In this document: piece after piece, positions 8,733-16,291 of the stretch
Layout of the letters: each line of letters begins with the position of its first letter
Position numbering within the stretch: the first letter of the stretch is position 1
Origin: Oricola sp.
GTDB lineage: Bacteria > Pseudomonadota > Alphaproteobacteria > Rhizobiales > Rhizobiaceae
Assembly (NCBI RefSeq): GCF_022763245.1
Contig: NZ_JALEGV010000014.1
Span: forward strand, 186,001-250,000
Direction: 5' to 3'
Length of the DNA stretch: 64,000 nt
Notes under the pieces: generated by a model
Seen by the model: the letters and a program-made list of their open reading frames with translations, nothing else
Database searches by the model: none
Told to the model about the DNA's origin: nothing
Translations under genes and position numbers: made by a program

Positions 8733-8831
8733 TCTTGTGTTCCGAGCCCTGTCGCATCCTTCGAAATCGCGCTAGGTGTTTCCCTTCGCGTTCCGGATCG
8801 TATCCGGGATGACGAGCGAAAGGGAGGACGA

Positions 8832-9698
8832 ATGATGCGGACGGTCGGCCTGATTGGCGTGGGACGGATGGGGCACGGAATCGCGCTCAACTTGCTCAAG
8901 GCCGAATTTCCCTTGGTCTTTCTCGACCATCCTGGCAACCAGCCGACCGATGATTTGCGGGCGCTCGGCGCGATGAGCAAGGACTGTGCTGCAGACGTCG
9001 CAGCGGCCTGCGACGTCATTATTCTGGTTGTCACGGGTGCGCCGGAGGTGGAAGCGGTGCTGACTGGGCCCGACGGCGTTCTGGAGGGACTGCGACCGGG
9101 CGCTCTGGTTGTCGATTGCTCGACTTCGCTGCCGGAGACGACGCGGGCGATGGCGCGGCGTGTGCAAGAAGCGGGCGGTTCGTTTCTCGACGCGCCGATG
9201 ACCCGAACGCCGAAAGAGGCCGCGCAGGGCCGGCTGAACTTGATCGTTGGCGGCGACGCAGCGCTGCTGGAAGCACACAAGCCGATGCTGGAGAGTTTCG
9301 CAGAGAACATCGTTCATGCCGGCGACACGGGCAGCGGCCACGCTATGAAGCTTCTGCACAATTTCGTGTCACTCGGGTTTTCGGTCGTGCTGATCGAGGC
9401 CGCGATCGCGGCGCGGGAGAGTGGTGTCGTGACCGAGGTCTTCTGCGACGTGCTTGAGCAGGGCGGCGGCCGCGGCGTGGTGCTCGATCGCCTTGCACCC
9501 GCGATTACGGATGGCGACAATTCCGGCCTGAACTTCTCGATTGCCAACGCCGCAAAGGACATGCGCTATTTTGGAGAGATGGCGCGGTCGCTGGGCCTGC
9601 CCGCTGACGTGGCGCAGGCGCTGGCCCGGTATTATGAGCAGCCAACGGAGGCCGGGCAGGGCGAGCTGCTCGTGCCGGAATTGCTGGCTCTCTCTTAA
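8832..9698 (+). CDS. NAD(P)-dependent beta-hydroxyacid dehydrogenase (3-hydroxyisobutyrate dehydrogenase family)
   Basis: The 288-residue protein opens with a Rossmann motif (GLIGVGRMGHGIALNLL) and carries the DCSTSLPETTR substrate loop, the DAPMTRTPKEAAQGRL segment and the catalytic Lys173 in GHAMKLLHNF. Such enzymes oxidise or reduce 3-hydroxyisobutyrate, tartronate semialdehyde and related beta-hydroxyacids in the cytoplasm. In place of the usual DAPVSGG the sequence reads DAPMTRT, so substrate specificity may differ. AAGGGAGGAC before ATG 8832 is an excellent ribosome-binding site. It probably acts downstream of the aconitase X reaction, although a terminator-like hairpin separates it from the transporter genes. 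Confidence 0.85.
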   Translation: MMRTVGLIGVGRMGHGIALNLLKAEFPLVFLDHPGNQPTDDLRALGAMSKDCAADVAAACDVIILVVTGAPEVEAVLTGPDGVLEGLRPGALVVDCSTSLPETTRAMARRVQEAGGSFLDAPMTRTPKEAAQGRLNLIVGGDAALLEAHKPMLESFAENIVHAGDTGSGHAMKLLHNFVSLGFSVVLIEAAIAARESGVVTEVFCDVLEQGGGRGVVLDRLAPAITDGDNSGLNFSIANAAKDMRYFGEMARSLGLPADVAQALARYYEQPTEAGQGELLVPELLALS

Positions 9699-9706
9699 GC
9701 TGGGCC

Positions 9707-10555
9707 CTATGCCACTGGCAGGCAGGTTTCGGCGATCCAGCCATCACCCGTCGTTTCGTCCCACATGACCTTGTGCTGGTCGAGGAAGTCGATCGTGTGG
9801 ATGACCACGTCATCGTCATTCAGAAAGCAAACGTTGTAGTTGGGCTGCAGTTCGCCGTGGCCCATGCGGTTGGCGTTGCCGGTGAAGTCCGGCCAGCAGA
9901 CATGGTTGGTCGAGCGGGGCGCGGAGAACGGAATGCCGCAGATCGATCCGCTTAGCGTGTAGTGGCAATGGCCGAAGAACATGTGGCGGATCGTGTCGCG
10001 GTAGCGCGACAACAGCGCCTTGAGTTCGGCTTCCTCAGGGATGCCGATCTGGTCGGCATTGGCGACGTGCACGGCGGTCGGGTTGTGGTGCATGAACAGC
10101 CAGGCGTGCCGGCCGCTCGTCCGAGAGCGATCGAGCGCTACCTCCAGCCATTCGCGGCGCTCGGCGCAATAGGAACCGCCATGCTCGCCTTGAAGGACAG
10201 TGTCCATGTAGATGAATGTCCCTACCGGGGTTTCCTCGGTCCACTGGATGAAGCCGTTGTCATCGCGCCGGGCGGCGGGAAAGGCGGCGGCGAAATTCTC
10301 GCGGCTGTCATGATTGCCGATCAGCAGGCGCGGGGCCTGTACTCCGGTCAGCGAACAATCCTTGAGCATTTCTTGCAGCAGAGTGTAGCTTTCGGCGAGG
10401 CCGTGATGGGTCAGATCACCCGTGATGATGACCCGGTCGGCGTCGCCCTGGTGTTCCTCAACATGCGCGAGGCAGGCACGGAAGTTCGCGATCGGTTCGA
10501 GATCGAGAATCGGCCACGGATGAAGGTGGATGTCGGAGATGTGGACGATCTTCAT
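9707..10555 (-). CDS. Calcineurin-like metallophosphoesterase (cyclic nucleotide or glycerophosphodiester phosphodiesterase type)
   Basis: The 282-residue protein shows the class III phosphodiesterase metal-binding motifs in order: SDIHLH near the N-terminus, TGDLTHHG, IGNHDSRE, FMHHNPT and FGHCHY. This order is shared with CpdA/GpdQ-type phosphodiesterases that use two metal ions. No signal peptide is seen, so it is probably cytoplasmic. I chose the start MKIVHISDIH at 10555, where family members begin; an in-frame ATG at 10588 would add 11 residues. It converges with the dehydrogenase gene with only 8 bp between stops. The physiological substrate cannot be told from the sequence. Confidence 0.82.
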   Translation of the reverse strand: MKIVHISDIHLHPWPILDLEPIANFRACLAHVEEHQGDADRVIITGDLTHHGLAESYTLLQEMLKDCSLTGVQAPRLLIGNHDSRENFAAAFPAARRDDNGFIQWTEETPVGTFIYMDTVLQGEHGGSYCAERREWLEVALDRSRTSGRHAWLFMHHNPTAVHVANADQIGIPEEAELKALLSRYRDTIRHMFFGHCHYTLSGSICGIPFSAPRSTNHVCWPDFTGNANRMGHGELQPNYNVCFLNDDDVVIHTIDFLDQHKVMWDETTGDGWIAETCLPVA

Positions 10556-10735
10556 GCTCTGGCCCGGCGTTGAGATTTGCGGTGGCATAGAATTTCAGCT
10601 TGTCATGGCCATGACACGCGTGCAGCGACATTGCGCTTCGCATGCCGGAACGGACTTTGTGGTTCTGCAGCGCGGCCTATCGCGGGATACAGGACGCCCG
10701 AGATCTTATCGACAAAACGCCGCGCGACACGTCGA

Positions 10736-10764
10736 TTGATTACTCAAAGGCAAGTTTTTATAAT
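10736..10764 (+). promoter_or_regulatory. Sigma-70-type promoter of the glycosyltransferase gene
   Basis: TTGATT (10736-10741) and a perfect TATAAT (10759-10764) are separated by 17 bp. Transcription would start near 10771, leaving a leader of about 45 nt before the start codon. Confidence 0.6.
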
Positions 10765-10816
10765 GTCTGCAACGACAACGACAAACGATCATACCTTGCG
10801 AGGGGAATAACGCGCT

Positions 10817-11665
10817 TTGGTGGTTCCTGCGTATCCGCACAGGGTAAGTGTCATCATCTCGACCTACAACGCTCCGCATTGGCTGGAGAACTCCCTCGAG
10901 GGGTTCGACTGCCAGGAGAGCGGCGAGTTCGAGATCGTGATCGCCGATGATGGTTCGACCGCCGAGACGCGTGATGTCATCACGCGATTCGCGGAGCGTT
11001 CGCGGATTCCGGTCAAGCATTGCTGGCACGAGGATGACGGGTTTCGAAAGACGATCATCCTCAACCGGGCCATCGAGGCGGCCGAGGGCGACTATCTGAT
11101 CTTCACCGACGGCGACTGCATTCCGCGCAAGGATTTCGTCAGCACCCATGCGTCGGGGGCGGGTGCGGGGGGGTTCTTGTCGGGCGGTGTCGAATATCTT
11201 TCGAAAGAGGCGAGCGAGGGGATCTCGGCCGCGATGATCCGCGAGCAGCAGCTCTTCGATCCGGCGTGGCTGGCGGGGCGGCGGGAGCGGAAGCGGCGCT
11301 TCGGCAAGGTCAACCAGAACCGCGTCGTGCAGCAGATGCTGCGGCGTTTCAATCCGACGGCGGCGACCTTCAACGGCCACAACGCCTCGGCCTGGAAACG
11401 CGACATCCTGGCCGTCAACGGCTTCGACGAACGCATGGCCTACGGGGGTTTGGACCGCGAACTGGGCGAGCGGCTGGAGCACAACGGCGTCCGCGGCAGA
11501 AGCGTGCGCTACGACGCCATCCTCGTGCACCAGTGGCACGAGCGCCCCTATGCCACCAAGGCGAGCTGGGGCAGCAACAACCGCATCCGCAAGGTCGGCA
11601 AGTCGCAGGGCGCGCGCTGGACCGAATGGGGCATCGTGTCCGGCCAGAGCGACACGCAAAGTTAG
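10817..11665 (+). CDS. Family 2 glycosyltransferase
   Basis: This 282-residue protein has the GT-A fold pattern: VSVIISTYNAPHWLENSL at the N-terminus, IVIADDGSTAET, and a nucleotide-sugar/metal DxD in TDGDC (Asp98-x-Asp100). The C-terminal part contains NGHNASAWKRDILAVNGFDE and a GGLDRELGERL segment that usually holds the catalytic base. It would transfer a sugar to a surface polysaccharide or lipid acceptor, but no cluster partner is adjacent. The start is TTG 10817 or GTG 10820, placed after AGGGGAA (10801-10807). A good promoter precedes it and it seems to be transcribed alone. Confidence 0.85.
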   Translation: MVVPAYPHRVSVIISTYNAPHWLENSLEGFDCQESGEFEIVIADDGSTAETRDVITRFAERSRIPVKHCWHEDDGFRKTIILNRAIEAAEGDYLIFTDGDCIPRKDFVSTHASGAGAGGFLSGGVEYLSKEASEGISAAMIREQQLFDPAWLAGRRERKRRFGKVNQNRVVQQMLRRFNPTAATFNGHNASAWKRDILAVNGFDERMAYGGLDRELGERLEHNGVRGRSVRYDAILVHQWHERPYATKASWGSNNRIRKVGKSQGARWTEWGIVSGQSDTQS

Positions 11666-11725
11666 ACGCCATATTCGCCAACAGTGCCGTTTCGTGCCGG
11701 TCCGGATGCCCGATCCGGGGCGGCG

Positions 11726-12214
11726 TCACGCGTCGGCGTCGCGCTTGCCGCGATTGACCAGCGGCGCGCGCGACAGCGTGTTGCCGGCCTCGGTCGCCTT
11801 CCGGGCGAGGGCCAGGAACTGGTCCTGTTCGGCCGGCGTCAAACCGGCGAGAATGTCCCCTTGCAGGTCGCGGACCACCGGCGTGACGGCGTCGAGCACG
11901 CTCTCCCCCTGCGCGGTGAGCCGCAGCGCGCGGGCCCGCCGGTCGTGCCGGCTGACGGTCCGTTCGATCAGGCCCTTGTGCTGCAGCCGGTCGAGGACGC
12001 CGCCGATCGTCGCCCGGTCATAGGCGATCGAACCGGCCAGCGTCGCCTGGTCGATGCCGGGATCGAGCTTCAGGACGCTCATCGCCGCGAACTGAACCGG
12101 GGTGAGGTCGTATCCCTCCTGGCCCATGCGTTCGGAGAAGACCGACACGGAAATCTGGTTCAATCGCCGGATCAGATGGCCGGGCATCTCATGGACTTCA
12201 GGCATTTCGTGCAT
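11726..12214 (-). CDS. MarR-family transcriptional regulator
   Basis: The 162-residue protein has a winged helix-turn-helix typical of MarR: LTPVQFAAMSVLKLDPGIDQATLAGSIAYDRATIGGVLDRLQ, followed by the wing DRRARALRLTAQG. Such dimers usually repress a divergent gene until an aromatic or acyl-CoA ligand binds. It is divergent from the FAA-hydrolase-family gene with 125 bp between, where a 9-nt dyad lies. It may control the downstream TRAP genes as well. The ligand is not known. Confidence 0.88.
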   Translation of the reverse strand: MHEMPEVHEMPGHLIRRLNQISVSVFSERMGQEGYDLTPVQFAAMSVLKLDPGIDQATLAGSIAYDRATIGGVLDRLQHKGLIERTVSRHDRRARALRLTAQGESVLDAVTPVVRDLQGDILAGLTPAEQDQFLALARKATEAGNTLSRAPLVNRGKRDADA

Positions 12215-12220
12215 TACCGG

Positions 12221-12285
12221 GTGATTGCGCCATTGAAGCGCGATCTTATTTGGGATGGTTTCATGTTGACAAGCATCGCAATCAC
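12221..12285. promoter_or_regulatory. Inverted 9-nt repeats in the divergent MarR / FAA-hydrolase promoter region
   Basis: GTGATTGCG (12221-12229) is repeated inverted as CGCAATCAC (12277-12285), 47 bp apart. A TTGACA lies at 12266-12271 but has no good -10 partner. The arms could be two operator halves for the adjacent MarR protein; this is inference. Confidence 0.4.
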
Positions 12286-12339
12286 GGGCGGTCGGGGATC
12301 TGTCGCCGTGTCGGCAGGCAGCGAAAGCACGGGTGAGGC

Positions 12340-13038
12340 ATGAGCGCTCTTCTGTTCGACGCGCCGGAACTGCCGGTCGTCGCGGTCCGTGGCGAAACGG
12401 CGGCCTTTCCGGTGCGGCGCGTCTTCTGCGTCGGGCGCAACTACGCGGCCCATGCCGCCGAGATGGGCCACGAGGTCGATCGCGAGAAGCCGTTCTATTT
12501 CACCAAGTCCGTCTTCGCCGTGACGCCGTCGGGCGCGACCGTCGCCTATCCGCCGGGAACCGAGGACTTCCATTACGAGCTCGAACTGGTGCTCGCCATC
12601 GGCAAGCCGGTGTTCAAGGCCGCCAAGGACGAGGCCATGGCGGCGATCTACGGCTATGCCTGCGGCCTCGACATGACACGCCGCGACCTGCAGATTTCGG
12701 AGCGCGTCAAGCAGCGGCCGTGGGATCTCGGCAAGGATGTCGAGAACTCCGCCGTCGTCGCGCCGATCACGAAGGCCGGCGAAATGGGCGCAATCGGGCC
12801 GCAGCGCATCCGCCTGGAGGTCAATGGCGAGGTCAGGCAGGACGCGCTTCTGTCCGACATGGTCTGGAAGGCGGAGGAGATCGTCAGCCACCTCTCCGGC
12901 TTCTACCATCTTAAGCCGGGCGACCTGATCATGACCGGGACGCCGGCCGGTGTCGGGCCGGTCGTCGCGGGCGATCGCTTGGTCGGCCAGATCGACGGGC
13001 TCGAGGACATCGCGCTGCAGATCGGCGACCCGGACTAG
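12340..13038 (+). CDS. Fumarylacetoacetate hydrolase family protein
   Basis: The 232-residue protein matches the FAH fold: RRVFCVGRNYAAHAAEMG at residues 24-41, the metal-binding acidic cluster in HYELELVLAIGK, YACGLDMTRRDLQ, and the C-terminal KPGDLIMTGTPAGVGPV. Members hydrolyse or decarboxylate beta-diketo and acylpyruvate compounds in aromatic catabolism, using a magnesium ion. It opens the + strand series that continues with the DctPQM transporter, which suggests a role on the imported compound. Fumarylpyruvate or acylpyruvate hydrolase is most likely for this length. It is probably repressed by the divergent MarR protein. Confidence 0.85.
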   Translation: MSALLFDAPELPVVAVRGETAAFPVRRVFCVGRNYAAHAAEMGHEVDREKPFYFTKSVFAVTPSGATVAYPPGTEDFHYELELVLAIGKPVFKAAKDEAMAAIYGYACGLDMTRRDLQISERVKQRPWDLGKDVENSAVVAPITKAGEMGAIGPQRIRLEVNGEVRQDALLSDMVWKAEEIVSHLSGFYHLKPGDLIMTGTPAGVGPVVAGDRLVGQIDGLEDIALQIGDPD

Positions 13039-13071
13039 CCGGTCGCGGGGCGTTTGGAGGGCACTTTCGAC

Positions 13072-13116
13072 TTTGTGTTACAAGAACTGGCGATTTTCGT
13101 AAGAATTTTGTATCAC
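13072..13116. promoter_or_regulatory. Direct repeat TTTGTNTNAC upstream of dctP
   Basis: TTTGTGTTAC (13072-13081) and TTTGTATCAC (13107-13116) are two copies of one motif 35 bp apart. The first is part of TTGTGTTACAA, an imperfect palindrome of MarR-operator appearance. No clear -35/-10 pair was found here. Confidence 0.3.
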
Positions 13117-13172
13117 GTTCATGCCGAAGCCGGCTAGAACGGCTTTCGGACCCAAAAGGAGGAGGAGTTCCC

Positions 13173-14222
13173 ATGCGTTTCTTGCGCAGAAATCTGCTTA
13201 CCATGGCCGGCGCGGCCGCATTGTCGGTGGTCGCCGCAGGGCTGGGCGCGAAACAGGCGCTTGCCCAGGAGGTGACGCTCAGGCTGCACCAGTTCCTGCC
13301 GGCGCAGGCCAATGTCCCGAAATACGTCCTCGACGTCTGGGCCGACAAGGTCGAGGCCGAATCCGACGGACGCATCAAGATCCTGCGCTTCCCGTCGATG
13401 CAGCTTGGCGGCACGCCGCCGGAACTGATCGACCAGGCGATCGACGGCGTCGCCGACATCGTCTGGACGGTTGCCGGCTACACGCCCGGCCGCTTCCCGC
13501 ATACCGAGATTTTCGAGCTCCCGTTCATGATGACGAATGCGGAGGCGACCTCGAAAGCCTATTGGGACATGGCCGAGAAATACATGCTCGATGGCGAGTT
13601 CAAGGACTTCCACACCATCGGCGTGTGGGTGCACGGCCCGGGCCTGATCCACTCGAAAGAGCCGATCAAGACGATCGAGGACCTCAACGGCGTGAAGCTG
13701 CGTGCGCCGACGCGCGTCACCAACATGATGTTCTCGTCGCTCGGCGCGACGCCGGTCGGCATGCCGGTTCCGGCCGTGCCCGAAGCCCTGTCGAAGGGCG
13801 TGATCGACGCCACCGTGATCCCGTGGGAAGTGACCGGCGCGCTGAAGGTGCCGGAACTGGTGAACAACCACACGGAATTCACGGGCGCCTCGCTCTACAC
13901 GACGTCCTTCATCTTCGCGATGAACAAGGATCGCTACGACAGCCTGCCCGACGACCTGAAGGCGGTGATCGACGCCAATTCGGGCCTCGACTTCTCGGCT
14001 CTCGCCGGCAAGACGATGCAGGCCTATGACGCGCCGGAACGCGAAAAGGCGGTCGCACGCGGCAACAACATCATCGAGCTGAGCGCCGACGAGGTTCAGG
14101 CCTGGCGCGACGCTGCCGCGCCGACGATCGACGCATGGATCGAGGAGATGGACGGGAAGGGCTTCGACGGAGCCGGCCTCGTCGAGGAAGCACGCGGCCT
14201 GATCGCGAAATACAGCAACTGA
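13173..14222 (+). CDS. dctP: TRAP transporter solute-binding protein (DctP family)
   Basis: This 349-residue periplasmic receptor has a twin-arginine-like signal (MRFLRRNLLTMAGAAALS, cleavage near ALAQE at residue 31). The mature part has LRLHQFLPAQANVPKYVLDVWADKV and the conserved GVKLRAPTR arginine motif that binds the substrate carboxylate. ELPFMMTNAEATSKAYWDM is also typical of DctP. GGAGGAGG precedes the ATG. With the downstream dctQ and dctM it forms a complete transporter. The adjacent CoA ligase and FAA-hydrolase suggest an aromatic or hydroxycinnamate-like acid as ligand, which is inference from context. Confidence 0.92.
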   Translation: MRFLRRNLLTMAGAAALSVVAAGLGAKQALAQEVTLRLHQFLPAQANVPKYVLDVWADKVEAESDGRIKILRFPSMQLGGTPPELIDQAIDGVADIVWTVAGYTPGRFPHTEIFELPFMMTNAEATSKAYWDMAEKYMLDGEFKDFHTIGVWVHGPGLIHSKEPIKTIEDLNGVKLRAPTRVTNMMFSSLGATPVGMPVPAVPEALSKGVIDATVIPWEVTGALKVPELVNNHTEFTGASLYTTSFIFAMNKDRYDSLPDDLKAVIDANSGLDFSALAGKTMQAYDAPEREKAVARGNNIIELSADEVQAWRDAAAPTIDAWIEEMDGKGFDGAGLVEEARGLIAKYSN

Positions 14223-14232
14223 AACTGAATAC

Positions 14233-14260
14233 CGGCTCCGGCGCGAAAGCGCCGGGGCCG
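14233..14260 (+). promoter_or_regulatory. GAAA-tetraloop hairpin between dctP and dctQ
   Basis: CGGCTCCGGCGC (14233-14244) pairs with 14249-14260 (12 bp, one G-T pair) around a GAAA tetraloop. No long T-run follows. It occupies the same position as the hairpin after the TAXI receptor gene and probably protects the receptor mRNA. Confidence 0.65.
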
Positions 14261-14304
14261 TCCTTGATCTGCCGGGGATCCATCCGGCGCCCGGGGAGGG
14301 ACCC

Positions 14305-14886
14305 TTGATTCTCAGGCTCGTTGAGTGGCTGGCCCGCATCATGGCGTTGCTGGGCGGCATTGTCCTGACGGCTCTCGTCGTGCTGACCTGCGTCAGCGTG
14401 ATCGGACGCGGCGCCAACACGCTCGGCCATTCGGAATGGCTGGCCGCCATCGCGCCGGCCGTGGCCGACTTCCTCACCCATTTCGGACCGGTGAAGGGCG
14501 ACTTCGAGGTCGTGGAGGCCGGCATCGCCTTCTCGATCTTCGCGTTCCTGCCGATCTGCCAGCTGCATGGCGGACATGCGACCGTGGACGTGTTCACCAA
14601 CCTGCTGCCGAAATCTGTCAACCGCTTCATCGTCGCGTTCTGGGAAGTGGCGCTGACCGCCCTCCTGATCGTGATCGCGTGGCGCCTCTACGAGGGCCTG
14701 CTCGGCAAGGTGCGCAACGGCGAGACGACCTTCCTGCTGCAATTCCCGATCTGGTGGGCCTATGCGGCGAGTTTCGCCGGGGCCGTCGCGGCGGTCATCA
14801 TCGGCGTCTATTGCGCATTCGCCCGCATCGTCGGCCTGATCACGGGCGGGCACCACATGCCGAGTTCGGAAGGAGCCGCGCATTGA
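14305..14886 (+). CDS. dctQ: TRAP transporter small permease subunit (DctQ family)
   Basis: The 193-residue product has four hydrophobic segments and fits DctQ, though it is longer than average. It carries an extra segment around residues 36-75 (GANTLGHSEWLAAIAPAVAD and nearby) between helix 1 and helix 2. The start is TTG 14305, well placed after GGGGAGGGA (14293-14301); there is no better ATG upstream. The stop overlaps the dctM start as TTGA. It joins receptor and channel in the inner membrane. Confidence 0.85.
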   Translation: MILRLVEWLARIMALLGGIVLTALVVLTCVSVIGRGANTLGHSEWLAAIAPAVADFLTHFGPVKGDFEVVEAGIAFSIFAFLPICQLHGGHATVDVFTNLLPKSVNRFIVAFWEVALTALLIVIAWRLYEGLLGKVRNGETTFLLQFPIWWAYAASFAGAVAAVIIGVYCAFARIVGLITGGHHMPSSEGAAH

Positions 14887-16199
14887 GCATGCTCGAACTG
14901 GGGTATCTGTCCTTCCCCGTCCTTCTCGTCCTCATCTTCCTGCGCGCGCCGATCGGGCTCGCCATGATGATCTGCGGCATCGGCGGCCTGTATTTCTCGA
15001 TGGGCGGGGCGACGATGTTCCTGGCCAAGCTGAAGAGCGAGACCTACACGACCTTCTCCAGCTACTCGCTGTCGATCATCCCGATGTTCCTGCTGATGGG
15101 CCAGTTCGCGACGCTTTCCGGCATGTCGTCGGCCCTGTTCAAGGCGGCGGAAAGCTGGCTCGGCCATCGCCGCGGCGGGGTCGCGATGGCGGCGGTCGGC
15201 GCCTGTGCAGGCTTCGGCGCGATCTGCGGGTCGTCGCTGGCGACGGCGGCGACGATGAGCCGGGTGGCGCTGCCGGAACTGCGCCGCTACGGCTATTCGG
15301 GCGGTTTCTCCACCGCGACGCTGGCGGCCGGCGGCACGCTCGGCATCCTCATTCCGCCCTCGGTGATCCTCGTCATCTACGCGATCCTGACCGAACAGAA
15401 CATCGCCAAGCTGTTCCTCGCCGCCTTCGTTCCGGGCATCCTGGCGGCGATCGGCTACATGATCACGATCTCGATCTATGTGCGGCTCTATCCGGACGCG
15501 GCCGGCACGCGCGAGCCGCAGCCCTATTCGGAGCGCATCCGCGCCCTGCTCGACGTCTGGCCGGTGCTGATCGTCTTTCTCGTCGTCGTGGGCGGCATCT
15601 ATCTCGGCTGGTTCACGCCCACCGAGGGCGCGGCGGTGGGCGCCGCGGGCACGGGGCTGATCGCGCTGGTTTCGGGCAACCTGAACTGGAAGGTCTTCGC
15701 CGACAGCATCGTCTCGACCGCGATGTCGACGGCGATGATCTTCTTCATCGTGCTCGGGGCCGGGTTCTACAATTCCTTCCTGGCGCTCAGCCAGGTGCCG
15801 CAGGAACTCTCGAGCTTCGTCGTCAGCCAGGGGTTCAGTCCGTGGATCGTGCTGGTGCTGATCCTGGCGTTCTACCTCGTGTTCGGGTGCCTGATGGATT
15901 CGCTGTCGATGATCCTGCTGACCATCCCGATCTTCTTCCCGGTGATCAGCGCGCTCGATTTCGGCATGAGCACCGAACATGTGGCGATCTGGTTCGGCAT
16001 CCTGGTGCTGATCGTCGTGGAGGTGGGGCTGATCACGCCACCCGTGGGGATGAACCTGTTCATCATCAACGCGATGGACCGGGAAACGCCGATGACGGAG
16101 ACCTACAAGAGCGTGCTGTTCTTCGTCGGCTCCGACATCGTGCGCGTCGCCCTCCTGGTGCTGTTCCCGGCGATCACGCTGTTCCTGCTGCCGGCCTGA
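14883..16199 (+). CDS. dctM: TRAP transporter large permease subunit (DctM family)
   Basis: This 438-residue protein with about 12 membrane segments shows the DctM landmarks SIIPMFLLMGQFA, GSSLATAATMSRVALPELRR, GILIPPSVILVIYAI and LITPPVGMNLFIINAM. I chose TTG 14883 because it overlaps the dctQ stop (TTGA) and lies 7 nt after GGAAGGAG (14868-14875). ATG 14889 two codons later is the alternative but is spaced 13 nt. It completes the second DctPQM transporter. Its stop lies 92 bp before the MarR gene that begins the CoA-ligase module. Confidence 0.92.
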   Translation: MSMLELGYLSFPVLLVLIFLRAPIGLAMMICGIGGLYFSMGGATMFLAKLKSETYTTFSSYSLSIIPMFLLMGQFATLSGMSSALFKAAESWLGHRRGGVAMAAVGACAGFGAICGSSLATAATMSRVALPELRRYGYSGGFSTATLAAGGTLGILIPPSVILVIYAILTEQNIAKLFLAAFVPGILAAIGYMITISIYVRLYPDAAGTREPQPYSERIRALLDVWPVLIVFLVVVGGIYLGWFTPTEGAAVGAAGTGLIALVSGNLNWKVFADSIVSTAMSTAMIFFIVLGAGFYNSFLALSQVPQELSSFVVSQGFSPWIVLVLILAFYLVFGCLMDSLSMILLTIPIFFPVISALDFGMSTEHVAIWFGILVLIVVEVGLITPPVGMNLFIINAMDRETPMTETYKSVLFFVGSDIVRVALLVLFPAITLFLLPA

Positions 16200-16229
16200 T
16201 CCGGCCGGTTCGGCGCCGGCCTAGAACTT

Positions 16230-16265
16230 ATTGCTATTTGACATAACAATCATATCTGATATCGA
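16230..16265 (+). promoter_or_regulatory. MarR promoter with imperfect 21-bp palindromic operator over the -35 box
   Basis: The 21 bases from 16230 to 16250 form an imperfect palindrome (8 of 10 arm positions match, outer arms ATTG and CAAT). They contain TTGACA (16238-16243), a perfect -35. TATCGA (16260-16265) is a weak -10 at 16-bp spacing. Binding by the MarR protein encoded just downstream would block RNA polymerase, a common autoregulation layout. Confidence 0.5.
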
Positions 16266-16287
16266 CCCTCCCGGTTTTCCGGGAGGG
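16266..16287 (+). promoter_or_regulatory. Perfect 9-bp hairpin enclosing the MarR ribosome-binding site
   Basis: CCCTCCCGG (16266-16274) pairs with CCGGGAGGG (16279-16287) around a TTTT loop. The right arm contains the only Shine-Dalgarno (GGGAGGG) for the ATG at 16292. If transcription begins upstream of 16266 the site would be hidden; if it starts near 16272 the hairpin would be cut short. Confidence 0.5.
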
Positions 16288-16291
16288 CGAC

